This document shows positions 35,656 to 43,813 of a stretch of 64,000 nucleotides of DNA, piece after piece. The notes beneath the pieces are model-generated. The model made no database searches, was not told the origin of the DNA, and saw nothing but the letters and a program-made list of their open reading frames with translations. Position numbers and translations under genes: made by a program. The DNA comes from Fodinibacter sp963695175 (GTDB taxonomy: Bacteria; Actinomycetota; Actinomycetes; Actinomycetales; Dermatophilaceae): NCBI GenBank assembly GCA_963695175.1, contig CAVOGG010000001.1:1-64000 (forward strand), given 5' to 3'. The number at the start of each line of letters is the position of its first letter. Within the stretch, counting starts at the first letter, position 1.

Positions 35656-36536
35656 CGCGGCATCCAACGACTGGCGCGTCGGTCGAGGAACACGTAGGCG
35701 GTCATGACGACTGCGACGACCACGATCATCGCCAGGGCCATCGCCTTGCCGACGTTCTCCTGGCCGAGGATGACCTCCGAGCTCATCGTGCCGGCGATCT
35801 GCAGCGGCAGCAGCGGCGTGCCCTGCGAGATGAGGGCCTTCGCCGTGGCGTAGGCGGAGAAGGCGTTGGTGAACAGCAGCAGCATCGCGCCGACGAACGA
35901 CGGCAGCAGGATGGGGCCGGCCACCCGTCGCCAGAACGTCCAGGTCGTGCCACCGAGGGTCTCGGTCGCCTCGCGCCACTGGGGGCGAAGGCCCTCGACG
36001 GCGGGGAGGAACACGATGACCATGAGCGGGATCTGGAAGTAGAGGTAGACCAGCATCAGGCCCTTGTTCCACTCGTAGATCCAGAACCCGGTGCCGGTGT
36101 CGATGCCGATCGCGTTGAGCCACAGGGTGATCAGGCCGGTCGCCCCGAACGACGCGGTGAACGCGAAGGCCAGCGCGACACCACCGAACTGGGCGAGCAC
36201 CCCGCACAGCGAGGTGATGAAGCGCTTGGTGACGCTGCTCGCCCGCGCCGTGCTCACGGCATACGCGAGGATGCCGCCGACCACCGCACCCGCGAACGCG
36301 GTCACGCCCGAGAGCACGACGGAGTTGCGCAGGGCGCGCAGCACGGCCGGCGACGACAGCGCCTGCACGTTGGCGAGCGTGAACCCGTTGTCACCGTCGA
36401 GGAACGCCCCGATGAAGACGACGAGGGTCGGGATCAGCAGGAAGATCGTCGTGTAGGCGAAGAAGGGGACGACGCCCAGGAGGGCGCTCGACGGACGGAA
36501 CCCGCCGAGCGCCCTCCTGCGTGGTGCCTCAGCCAA
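35652..36536 (-). CDS. ABC importer permease 1
   Basis: Permease of 294 residues with six to seven transmembrane segments and the EAA loop EATETLGGTTWTFWRRVAGPILLP (about 190-213). The only available start is a TTG at 36536 that overlaps the end of the binding-protein gene. A perfect 13-bp hairpin (36478-36518) covers codons 7-20, so translation start and a strong secondary structure coincide. This should lower permease yield relative to the binding protein. Confidence 0.87.
   Translation of the reverse strand: MAEAPRRRALGGFRPSSALLGVVPFFAYTTIFLLIPTLVVFIGAFLDGDNGFTLANVQALSSPAVLRALRNSVVLSGVTAFAGAVVGGILAYAVSTARASSVTKRFITSLCGVLAQFGGVALAFAFTASFGATGLITLWLNAIGIDTGTGFWIYEWNKGLMLVYLYFQIPLMVIVFLPAVEGLRPQWREATETLGGTTWTFWRRVAGPILLPSFVGAMLLLFTNAFSAYATAKALISQGTPLLPLQIAGTMSSEVILGQENVGKAMALAMIVVVAVVMTAYVFLDRRASRWMPR
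36478..36518 (-). promoter_or_regulatory. Intercistronic hairpin at the SBP-permease junction
   Basis: AGGAGGGCGCTCG (36478-36490) and CGAGCGCCCTCCT (36506-36518) are perfect reverse complements, giving a 13-bp stem with a 15-base loop. It starts 11 bases downstream of the binding-protein stop and lies within the first codons of the permease. Such hairpins at this place are known to stabilise the upstream mRNA or reduce read-through. Confidence 0.7.
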
Positions 36537-37677
36537 CCGCGTTGGCCCAGTTGGCGGCCAGGTAGGTCTTGCCGGACTCGGCGTCGGCCTGGGTCGGCAC
36601 GATCGGGGTGCCCTCGACCGGCGGCAGCGCGGCGGCTGCAGTGGCGTCGAGCGTGCCCGCGGCCTTCATCGCTTCGGCGCGGATCGGCCGGGCGCCACCC
36701 TTGAGCCACAGGTTCTGGCCCTCGTCGGAGTAGAGGTACTCCTGCCACAGCCGCGCGGCGGCGGGGTGGGGGGCGTCGGCGTTGACGGCCTGGGAGTAGT
36801 AGCCGGCGATGACCGACTCCTTGGGCACCATCACCTTCCAGGTCGGCAGCTTGGCCGTCTGGGCGGCGTTGAGGTAGTCCCAGTCGATGACGACCGGGGT
36901 CTGGCCCGACTCGACCGTGGCGGGGGTCGGGTCGACCGGCAGGAAGTTGCCGGCCTTGTTCAGCTGGCTGAAGAAGTCGACGCCCTTGGTGAGGTCACCG
37001 ACCGTGCCACCGTTGGCGACCGAGGCCATCTGCACTCCGGCGAAGGCCGCGCCGGCCTCGGTCGGGTTGCCGTTGAGGGCCACCTTGCCCTTGTAGGCGG
37101 CCTTGAGCAGGTCGGCGACCGAGGTCGGCGCGGGCACCTTGGCCGAGTCGTAGCCGATCGCCATGTAGCCGCCGTAGTCGTTGACCCACAGGCCGGTCGA
37201 CTCCTTGAAGTCGTCGCCGATGTCCTTCCAGGTGGCCACCTGGTACGGCGCGAACATCGCGGTGTTGGCCAGGGCCACGGCCGCACCGAGGTCGAACACG
37301 TCCGGGGCGCCGGACTGGCCCTTGAGCCGGGTGGCGGTGGAGATCTCGTCGGCGCTGCTGCCGTCGGGCTGGTCGCTGGTGATCTTGATCTCGGGGTACT
37401 TGGCCTGGAAGCCCTTGATGACCTCGCCGTAGTTCGCCCAGTCCGGCGGCAGGGCGATGACGTTCAGCGCACCCTCCTTCTTGGCGGCGGCGACCAGCGC
37501 GTCCATCCCACCGAACGCCGCGGCCGAGGTCGCGGTCTTCGCGTCGGCGGCACCCGAGGAGCCGGAGGCGGCCGGGGTCGAGGTGTCGTCGCTGGGCGGG
37601 GAGCAGGCGACCACGGTCGCCGCGGCGAAGCCGATCATGGCAAGGGCGCCTGCGCGCCGGGTGAAGGGTTGGGTCAT
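36529..37677 (-). CDS. Extracellular solute-binding lipoprotein (family 1)
   Basis: 382-residue binding protein of the Fe3+/polyamine/phosphonate type. The signal has a double Arg and lipobox TVVAC (Cys about 25), then a Ser/Ala linker. The mature part opens ALVAAAKKEGALNVIALPPDWANYGEVIKGF, with LWVNDYGGYMAIGYD and PVVIDWDYLNAAQ as binding-lobe segments. Substrate cannot be told from sequence. The ATG at 37677 has a CGGAGG site eight bases upstream; a longer frame to 37851 is unlikely. First gene of the importer operon. Confidence 0.9.
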   Translation of the reverse strand: MTQPFTRRAGALAMIGFAAATVVACSPPSDDTSTPAASGSSGAADAKTATSAAAFGGMDALVAAAKKEGALNVIALPPDWANYGEVIKGFQAKYPEIKITSDQPDGSSADEISTATRLKGQSGAPDVFDLGAAVALANTAMFAPYQVATWKDIGDDFKESTGLWVNDYGGYMAIGYDSAKVPAPTSVADLLKAAYKGKVALNGNPTEAGAAFAGVQMASVANGGTVGDLTKGVDFFSQLNKAGNFLPVDPTPATVESGQTPVVIDWDYLNAAQTAKLPTWKVMVPKESVIAGYYSQAVNADAPHPAAARLWQEYLYSDEGQNLWLKGGARPIRAEAMKAAGTLDATAAAALPPVEGTPIVPTQADAESGKTYLAANWANAVG

Positions 37678-37916
37678 CGTGGGCCTCCGGGTCATGGGCG
37701 GCAGGTGCCGGAGCCTCGTGATGGAGGCCCGTTCGCACTCTAGGGACCAGCGCACGCGGAGGGAACACCTCTCAAGGGCGTTCCGGGAGCCGCAACTCAA
37801 ACGTGACCGGTGCTCCAGCAACAGTCCTCCGGCCGTCCTCCGGCCGTTCACCGGTCGGCGACCGGACCGCTGGGGTGGCCGACGTCGGGGTGGGCCACGA
37901 GGCGGCCAATGGTTGG

Positions 37917-39329
37917 ATGGGAGACGTGAGCGCGCGGTCGAGCAGAGTCGTCATCCTCGGTGGGGGGCCCGGTGGGTACGAGGCCGCCCTCGTCGCCGCG
38001 CACCTCGGTGCCGACGTCACGGTGGTCGAGCGCGACGGCCTCGGTGGCGCTGCGGTGCTCACCGACTGCGTGCCGAGCAAGACCCTGATCTCGACCGCCA
38101 ACTACCTGAGCGACTTCCAGACCGCCAGCGAGCTCGGGGTGCACCTCGAGGACGCCGGGGGCGAAGAGGTGGAGGATGCCGTGGCCGACCTGCGCGAGGT
38201 CAACGCGCGGGTGCTCGACCTGGCCGCCGCCCAGAGCGGCGACATCGCCACCCGCCTGGCCGAGGTCGGTGTGCGCGTGCTCGCCGGCCGGGCCGTCCTC
38301 ACCTCGCCCACGACGGCGCGAGTCGAGACGGCCGACGGGGTGCACGAGCTCGAGACCGACGTCGTGCTGGTCGCCACCGGCGCCACCCCGCGGGTCATGG
38401 ACACCGCCCGCCCCGACGGCGAGCGCATCCTCACCTGGCAGCAGATCTACGACCTCGACGTCCTGCCCGAGCGGCTCGTCGTCGTCGGATCGGGCGTCAC
38501 CGGGGCCGAGCTGGCCCAGGCCTACCTGGGGCTGGGCTCGGAGGTCGTGCTCGTCTCCTCGCGCGACCGCGTGCTGCCCGGCGAGGACCCCGACGCAGCC
38601 CTGGTCATCGAGGACGTGTTCACCAAGCGAGGCATGGAGGTGCTCGGTCGCTCGCGGATGGCGTCCGTCGAGCGCACCACCGACGGTGTCCTCGTGCGCC
38701 TCGAGGACGGCCGTGAGGTCGCCGGGTCGCACGCCCTCCTGGCAGTCGGGTCGGTGCCGCACACCAGCGGGATCGGGCTCGAGGACGTCGGGGTCGAGCT
38801 CACGGCATCCGGGCACGTCGCCGTCGACCGGGTCTCGCGCACCTCTGTGCGGGGGGTGTACGCCGCGGGCGACTGCACCGGGGTGCTGCCGCTCGCGTCG
38901 GTGGCGGCCATGCAGGGACGCATCGCGATGTCGCACGCCCTCGGGGATGCCGTCGCGCCGCTGAACCTGCGCGTGGTGTCCGCCAACATCTTCACCGACC
39001 CCGAGATCGCCACGGTCGGGGTGTCCCAGAAGGACGTCGACGACGAGGTGGTCGACGCCGAGGTCCTGATGCTGCCGCTCTCGCGCAACGCCCGGGCGAA
39101 GATGCTCGGCATCACCGACGGCTTCGTGAAGCTGTTCGCGCAGAAGGGTTCCGGAGCCGTGGTGGGCGGCGTGGTCGTCGCGCCGCGTGCCTCCGAGCTG
39201 ATCTTCCCGGTCACCCTCGCCGTGCAGCACCGGCTCAACGTCGACCAGGTGGCGTCGACGTTCACCGTCTACCCGTCCCTGTCCGGCTCGATCGCCGAAG
39301 CCGCCCGCCGCCTCCACGCCACCGACTGA
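37917..39329 (+). CDS. lpdA: NAD(P)H-quinone dehydrogenase (LpdA-type flavoprotein)
   Basis: Two-dinucleotide-binding-domain flavoprotein, 470 residues from the ATG at 37917 (a GTG at 37926 is possible). FAD motif VVILGGGPGGYEAALVAA, NAD motif VVVGSGVTGAELAQAY and the second FAD motif YAAGDCTG are intact. The redox-active disulfide of lipoamide dehydrogenases is absent: only one Cys occurs in AAVLTDCVPSK, as in M. tuberculosis Rv3303c, which reduces quinones. It is followed after 25 bases by the antitoxin-like gene. Confidence 0.9.
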   Translation: MGDVSARSSRVVILGGGPGGYEAALVAAHLGADVTVVERDGLGGAAVLTDCVPSKTLISTANYLSDFQTASELGVHLEDAGGEEVEDAVADLREVNARVLDLAAAQSGDIATRLAEVGVRVLAGRAVLTSPTTARVETADGVHELETDVVLVATGATPRVMDTARPDGERILTWQQIYDLDVLPERLVVVGSGVTGAELAQAYLGLGSEVVLVSSRDRVLPGEDPDAALVIEDVFTKRGMEVLGRSRMASVERTTDGVLVRLEDGREVAGSHALLAVGSVPHTSGIGLEDVGVELTASGHVAVDRVSRTSVRGVYAAGDCTGVLPLASVAAMQGRIAMSHALGDAVAPLNLRVVSANIFTDPEIATVGVSQKDVDDEVVDAEVLMLPLSRNARAKMLGITDGFVKLFAQKGSGAVVGGVVVAPRASELIFPVTLAVQHRLNVDQVASTFTVYPSLSGSIAEAARRLHATD

Positions 39330-39354
39330 CCGCACCCCAACTGTAGGAGTCACC

Positions 39355-39657
39355 GTGAAGAACAAGATTCGCGCCGCAGCCGTCATCGCCGTCGTCACGA
39401 CGGCCGTGAGCCAGGCTCGGGACTACGCCCGGGAGAATCCTGACGAGGCCGCTCTGACCCTCGACAAGGTCGAGGAGTTCGTGCGGGGGAAGGCGGCCCC
39501 GAAGCACGGCGCCTACATCGACAAGGGGAGTGCGGCGCTGCGCCGGAGCCTCGGCCTGCCGCCACGCAGCGCCGGCGCGAGCGCCGCCGGCGCGCTACCG
39601 CCGCTGGCGCGGCGAGTACTGCGAGTGCGGCGAGCGCCACGACGGACCCCTGGCTGA
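39355..39657 (+). CDS. Antitoxin-like (MT0933 family-like) small protein, frame broken
   Basis: The first 65 residues form a helical basic protein with RDYARENPDEAALTLDKVEEFV and HGAYIDKGSAALRR, resembling the MT0933-like antitoxin family (weak assignment). GTG start with an AGGAG site. After LGLPPRSAGASAAG the current frame turns Arg-rich and stops at 39657, while another frame continues with strongly GC3-biased codons (TTDPWLTDPDPDTTEPPASY to the stop at 39813-39815). A single indel at about 39560-39610 would give a protein of about 153 residues with an acidic Pro/Asp-rich tail. No toxin gene is adjacent. Confidence 0.6.
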   Translation: MKNKIRAAAVIAVVTTAVSQARDYARENPDEAALTLDKVEEFVRGKAAPKHGAYIDKGSAALRRSLGLPPRSAGASAAGALPPLARRVLRVRRAPRRTPG

Positions 39658-39902
39658 CCGACCCCGACCCGGACACGACGGAACCGCCGGCCTCGTACGG
39701 CGTGGGTGACTCCTTCGCGCCGAACCCCTCCCCGGGCACCACGGACGACCCCCAGCCGCGGCGCCAGGACGACGACCCGGCCCCGTTGACGCCGGGGGAG
39801 CGCCCGCGCCACTGAGCCGGCGTGGCGCAGAGCACGCCCGGCGGATGCGAGGCTCGCGGGTCTCGCGTGGGACGATGGACCCATCGAAAGGTGGGTACTC
39901 GC

Positions 39903-40502
39903 ATGGACTGCGCAGCCCTTCTCCTGGAACACCGGTCGAGCATTCTCGATGAGAGCTACACGGTTCTCGAGCGCTCGCACGTCCACCACTACGAGGCCGC
40001 CGGTGAGGAGTTCACCCGCACCCGACTCGAAGGTCTCTTCGACCTCGTCGTGACCGCGATCGGCAACCGCGACCTCGCCGGCGTCAGCGCCTACGCCGTG
40101 AACGTCGCCGAGGAGCGCTTCAAGGCCGGCTTCGACATCAGCGAGGTGCAGGCCGCGTTCAACGCCCTCGAAGAGGCCATGTGGCGGCAGATCGTCAAGG
40201 CGGCTGCACCCGAGGACCTCGCCGAGGCGACCGGGCTGATGAACACCGTGCTCGGTTTCGGCAAGGACGTCCTGGCGCGCACCTACGTGTCGCTCGCCTC
40301 GCGGCGCCACGTGCGCTCGCTCGACCTCACGGCCATGTTCGCCGGCACCCAGGCCCGCCCGGAGCAGACCGAGCACCTCAGTTTAGGCCTGGCCCCCCGA
40401 GGGAGTCGAGAGCAGAGCACGCGCCGTGTGACGTGGTCGTCACACGGCGCGTTGTCTACTCTCGACCGGGGCGCAGTCGCCCGGAGTCTCACCCCGCCTT
40501 GA
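39903..40502 (+). CDS. RsbRD N-terminal-like sensor protein
   Basis: The all-helical domain LLLEHRSSILDESYTVLERSHVHHYEAAG to VLARTYVSLASRR (residues about 6-137) resembles the RsbT co-antagonist RsbRD N-terminal domain used in stress signalling; no STAS domain follows. ATG at 39903 after AAAGGTGG. The tail after residue about 150 reads straight through a strong terminator-like hairpin (40405-40466) and overlaps the end of accA3 by 14 bases. A TAG at 40384-40386 in another frame suggests the ancestral stop was there and that an indel or substitution lengthened the protein. Confidence 0.65.
   Translation: MDCAALLLEHRSSILDESYTVLERSHVHHYEAAGEEFTRTRLEGLFDLVVTAIGNRDLAGVSAYAVNVAEERFKAGFDISEVQAAFNALEEAMWRQIVKAAAPEDLAEATGLMNTVLGFGKDVLARTYVSLASRRHVRSLDLTAMFAGTQARPEQTEHLSLGLAPRGSREQSTRRVTWSSHGALSTLDRGAVARSLTPP
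40405..40466. terminator. Two-tier bidirectional terminator before accA3 3' end
   Basis: Inner stem CGCGCCGTGTGAC / GTCACACGGCGCG (40420-40432 with 40439-40451) is a perfect 13 bp with a six-base loop. Outer arms GTCGAGAG (40405-40412) and CTCTCGAC (40459-40466) pair as well. It lies between the convergent RsbRD-like and accA3 genes, although the former's frame currently runs through it. Confidence 0.75.
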
Positions 40503-42264
40503 TCTCGCAGAGCACCGCGCCGTTGGAGACCGTGGCGCCCACCTCGGCCGCCAGCCCGGTCACCGTGCCGGCCTTGTGCGCCGTGATCGGCTGCTCCATC
40601 TTCATCGCCTCGAGCACGACGACCAGGTCGCCCTCGGCGACCGTGGCGCCCTCCTCGACGGCGATCTTGACGATGGTGCCCTGCATGGGGGCGGTGAGGG
40701 AGTCACCGGATGCCGCCGCGCCCGCCTTCGCGGCACCCGAGCGCCGTGGTGCCTTCTTGCGGGCCGCGCCCGCGCCGGAGCCGCCACCGAGGGACAGCCC
40801 ACCGGGCAGCGAGACCTCGAGCCGCTTGCCGCCGACCTCGACGACCACCGTCTGTCGCTCGTCGGCCTCCGCAGCGTCGGCCGACCCACCGGCATACGCG
40901 GGGATGGTGTTGTCGAACTCGGTCTCGATCCAGCGCGTGTGGATCGTGAACTTCTCGTTCGGGTCGGCGGGCGCGAAGGCCGGGTCGGACACGACGGCGC
41001 GGTGGAACGGCGTGACCGTGGGCATGCCGTCGATGACGAGCTCGTTCAGGGCCCGGCGGGCCCGGGCGAGCGCCTGCTGACGGGTGCGGCCGGTGACGAT
41101 GAGCTTGGCGATCATCGAGTCGAACGCGCCGGCGACGGTGTCGCCCTCGAGCAGGCCGGAGTCCCAGCGCACGCCGGGGCCCTGGGGGACGCGCATCGTC
41201 GTGACGGTGCCGGGGGCCGGAAGGAAGCCGCGGCCGGCATCCTCGCCGTTGATCCGGAACTCGATCGAGTGGGCGTGCGGCTCGGGGTCGGGGTAGTCGA
41301 GGGACTCGCCGTCGGCGATGCGGAACTGCTCGCGCACGAGGTCGATGCCGGTGACCTCCTCGGACACGGGGTGCTCGACCTGGAGGCGGGTGTTGACCTC
41401 GAGGAAGGAGATGTCGCCCTGGGGCCCGACGAGGAACTCGCAGGTGCCGGCGCCGACGTAGCCCGCGGCGCGCAGGATCTCCTTGGACGCCCGGAGCAGC
41501 TCGGTGTGCTGCTCGTCGGTGAGGAAGGGGGCGGGGGCCTCCTCGACGAGCTTCTGGTTGCGGCGCTGCAGGGAGCAGTCGCGGGTCGAGACCACGACGA
41601 CGTTGCCGTGCTGGTCGGCGAGGCACTGGGTCTCGACGTGCCGCGGGTGGTCGAGGAAGCGCTCGACGAAGCACTCGCCGCGGCCGAACGCCGTGACGGC
41701 CTCGCGGACCGCGGACTCGAACAGCTCGGGGATCTCCTCGAGGGTGCGGGCGACCTTCAGGCCGCGACCGCCGCCGCCGTAGGCCGCCTTGATGGCGACC
41801 GGGAGGCCGTGCTCCTGCGCGAACGCGACGACCTCGTCGGGGCCGTCCACCGGGTTGGCGGTGCCGGGCACCAGCGGGGCCTTGGCGGCCAGGGCGATGT
41901 GGCGGGCCTTGACCTTGTCGCCGAGGCTGTCGATGGCCTCCGGGCCGGGGCCGATCCACACGAGGCCGGAGTCGATGACCTTCTGGGCGAAGCCGGCGTT
42001 CTCGGCGAGGAAGCCGTAGCCGGGGTGGACCGCGTCGGCGCCCGCCTGGTGCGCGATCTCGATCAGCTTGTCCTGCAGCAGGTAGGAGTCGGCCGGCGTG
42101 CTGCCGCCGAGGGCGTAGGCCTCGTCGGCGACGGTGACGTGGAGCGCGTCGCGGTCCGGGTCGGCGTAGACGGCAACGGATCCGATCCCGTGGTCCGAGC
42201 AGGCGCGGGCGATGCGGACCGCGATCTCACCCCGGTTGGCGATGAGGACTTTGCTGATGGCCAT
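40489..42264 (-). CDS. accA3: Acyl-CoA carboxylase alpha subunit (biotin carboxylase + BCCP)
   Basis: 591-residue fused biotin carboxylase and biotin carboxyl carrier protein, which carboxylates biotin for AccD partners making malonyl- or methylmalonyl-CoA. It has KVLIANRGEIAVRI at the N-terminus, the ATP-grasp glycine loop AAYGGGGRGLK, catalytic EVNTRLQVEHPVSE, a flexible Ala/Lys linker at about 505-525, and the biotinylation motif EAMKMEQ with Lys at about 555. A TAGAGT box seven bases before the ATG suggests leaderless mRNA. AccD5 and AccE partners lie about 21 kb away at 63-64 kb. Confidence 0.94.
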   Translation of the reverse strand: MAISKVLIANRGEIAVRIARACSDHGIGSVAVYADPDRDALHVTVADEAYALGGSTPADSYLLQDKLIEIAHQAGADAVHPGYGFLAENAGFAQKVIDSGLVWIGPGPEAIDSLGDKVKARHIALAAKAPLVPGTANPVDGPDEVVAFAQEHGLPVAIKAAYGGGGRGLKVARTLEEIPELFESAVREAVTAFGRGECFVERFLDHPRHVETQCLADQHGNVVVVSTRDCSLQRRNQKLVEEAPAPFLTDEQHTELLRASKEILRAAGYVGAGTCEFLVGPQGDISFLEVNTRLQVEHPVSEEVTGIDLVREQFRIADGESLDYPDPEPHAHSIEFRINGEDAGRGFLPAPGTVTTMRVPQGPGVRWDSGLLEGDTVAGAFDSMIAKLIVTGRTRQQALARARRALNELVIDGMPTVTPFHRAVVSDPAFAPADPNEKFTIHTRWIETEFDNTIPAYAGGSADAAEADERQTVVVEVGGKRLEVSLPGGLSLGGGSGAGAARKKAPRRSGAAKAGAAASGDSLTAPMQGTIVKIAVEEGATVAEGDLVVVLEAMKMEQPITAHKAGTVTGLAAEVGATVSNGAVLCEIKAG

Positions 42265-42354
42265 GTCTCGGACTCTATCGGTATGCCGACCCCCTCACCG
42301 GGGTGGTCGGACCTGCCGCGAGCACCGGTGTGACGCAGTACACGGCCGGTCGCG

Positions 42355-42840
42355 TCAGACGCCGAGCGTCGTCGCCAACCGGCCGAGCAGTGCGGCCAGG
42401 GCGGTGCGTTCCCCGGGCTCGAGACCGGCGAGCAACCGGGCCTCGTTGACCACGTGCTCGTCCATCGCCGCGTCGATGACGCGGTGGCCCTCGCTGGTCA
42501 GGACGACGGTGCGCGACCGGCCGTCGGTGGTGCTCGCCCGCCGCTCGACCAGACCCTTCGCGGCCAGCCGGTCGACCCGTTTCGTCACGGCTCCGGAGGT
42601 CACCATGGTGCGCTCGCCGAGCTCGCCCGGGGTCAGCGCGTAGGGGGCGCCCTGCCGGCGCAGGGTGGCCAGCACGTCGAAGTCACCTTCGCCCAGGCCG
42701 TGCCGCGCGTAGACCTCGACGAGCTCGGGGGTGAGGGCCAGGGCGATGCGGTGGATGCGGCCGATGACGAGCAGGGGGGAGACGTCGAGCTCGGGCCGCT
42801 CGGTGCCCCACTGCTCCACGATCGTGCTCACGTGGTCCAT
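42355..42840 (-). CDS. MarR-family transcriptional regulator
   Basis: 161-residue MarR protein. The helix-turn-helix is YALTPGELGERTMVTSGAVTKRVDRL (about 70-95), with the wing DGRSRTVVLTSEGHRV. The ATG at 42840 is taken because the 40-base gap to the divergent DMT gene carries two matching operators and -10 boxes for both genes; an open frame to 42936 crosses these. A TAAAGT box lies seven bases before the ATG (leaderless). It is predicted to repress itself and the DMT exporter. Confidence 0.88.
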   Translation of the reverse strand: MDHVSTIVEQWGTERPELDVSPLLVIGRIHRIALALTPELVEVYARHGLGEGDFDVLATLRRQGAPYALTPGELGERTMVTSGAVTKRVDRLAAKGLVERRASTTDGRSRTVVLTSEGHRVIDAAMDEHVVNEARLLAGLEPGERTALAALLGRLATTLGV

Positions 42841-42853
42841 GCCCTCGACTTTA

Positions 42854-42888
42854 TCTTCCACGGAAAGTATTGTGTCTTCCATGGAAGA
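42854..42888. promoter_or_regulatory. Double MarR operator and divergent leaderless promoters
   Basis: Site 2, TCTTCCATGGAAGA (42875-42888), is a perfect palindrome covering the DMT start codon. Site 1, TCTTCCACGGAAAG (42854-42867), differs at two positions and lies exactly 21 bp away, two helical turns. The DMT -10 box TATTGT (42868-42873) falls between the sites, seven bases from the ATG. The MarR -10 TAAAGT overlaps the other edge. Binding would block both promoters. Confidence 0.75.
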
Positions 42889-43813
42889 TGAATCTGCGAC
42901 GACGGGCACGATCGCCCTGACCGCGATCCCCGCCATGGTCTGGGGGTCGACGTACGCAGTGACCCAGCTCTGGCTGCCGGCGGACCGACCGTTCTTCGCG
43001 GCCGCCGCCCGGGTGCTGCCCGCCGGCCTGATCCTGCTGCTCTGCGTGCGACGCCTCCCGCGGGGTCGGTGGTGGGGTCGGTCCGTGGTGCTGGGCGCCC
43101 TGAACCACGGCCTGTTCTTCGGCCTGCTCTACGTGGCCGCCTTCCGCCTGCCCAGCGGGCTCGGGTCGACGATCACCGCGCTGTCACCCCTCGTCGTCAT
43201 GGGCGCGGCCTTCCTCGTGATCGGCGAGCGCCAGCCCCGGGTCACCCTGCTCGCCGCCCTCGTCGGCGTCGCCGGGGTGGTCACCCTGGTGTCGCAGGGC
43301 GACCGGTCCGGCGCCGTCGACCCCATCGGGGTCGCCGCCGCCGTGGGCGCCGTCGTGTCCTCGGCACTCGGCTTCGCCCTCGTCAAGCGCTGGTCACCGC
43401 CCGACGACGTGCTCGTCACGACGTCCTGGCAGCTGGTCGCCGGGGGGCTCCTGCTCGTGCCGGTCGCGGCCGTGGCGGAAGGCGCTCCACCCGCCCTCGA
43501 CCTGCCCGCCGTGCTGGCGCTGGCCTACCTCGGCCTCGTCGGCTCGGCTCTGGGCTACGTGCTGTGGTTCCGTGGGCTGACCCGCATGGATGCCGGTGCC
43601 GTCGCCGTCGTAGGTCTGGTCAACCCCGTCGTCGGCACGGCGCTCGGCGTGCTGCTGCTCGCGGAGCCGTTCGGGCCGGTGCACCTCGCCGCCGCGGCGG
43701 TCACCCTCGGCAGCGTGCTGGTGGCCCAGGGCCCGGTGCGCCACCGTCTCACCCGTCTGCTGGGGCGCGGGGCGCGGGCGCCACGCCCTACCGTGGGGTC
43801 ATGCCCCACGTGA
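42881..43813 (+). CDS. EamA/DMT-family exporter
   Basis: 310-residue drug/metabolite transporter with ten hydrophobic segments in two EamA halves (WGSTYAVTQLWLP near the start; ALGYVLWFRGLTRMDAGAVAVVGLVNPVVGTALGVLLL in the second). Probably exports amino acids or small metabolites; the substrate is unknown. The start codon lies inside an operator palindrome for the divergent MarR. The 3' end overlaps the aldo/keto reductase start by 13 bases. Confidence 0.87.
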   Translation: MEDESATTGTIALTAIPAMVWGSTYAVTQLWLPADRPFFAAAARVLPAGLILLLCVRRLPRGRWWGRSVVLGALNHGLFFGLLYVAAFRLPSGLGSTITALSPLVVMGAAFLVIGERQPRVTLLAALVGVAGVVTLVSQGDRSGAVDPIGVAAAVGAVVSSALGFALVKRWSPPDDVLVTTSWQLVAGGLLLVPVAAVAEGAPPALDLPAVLALAYLGLVGSALGYVLWFRGLTRMDAGAVAVVGLVNPVVGTALGVLLLAEPFGPVHLAAAAVTLGSVLVAQGPVRHRLTRLLGRGARAPRPTVGSCPT

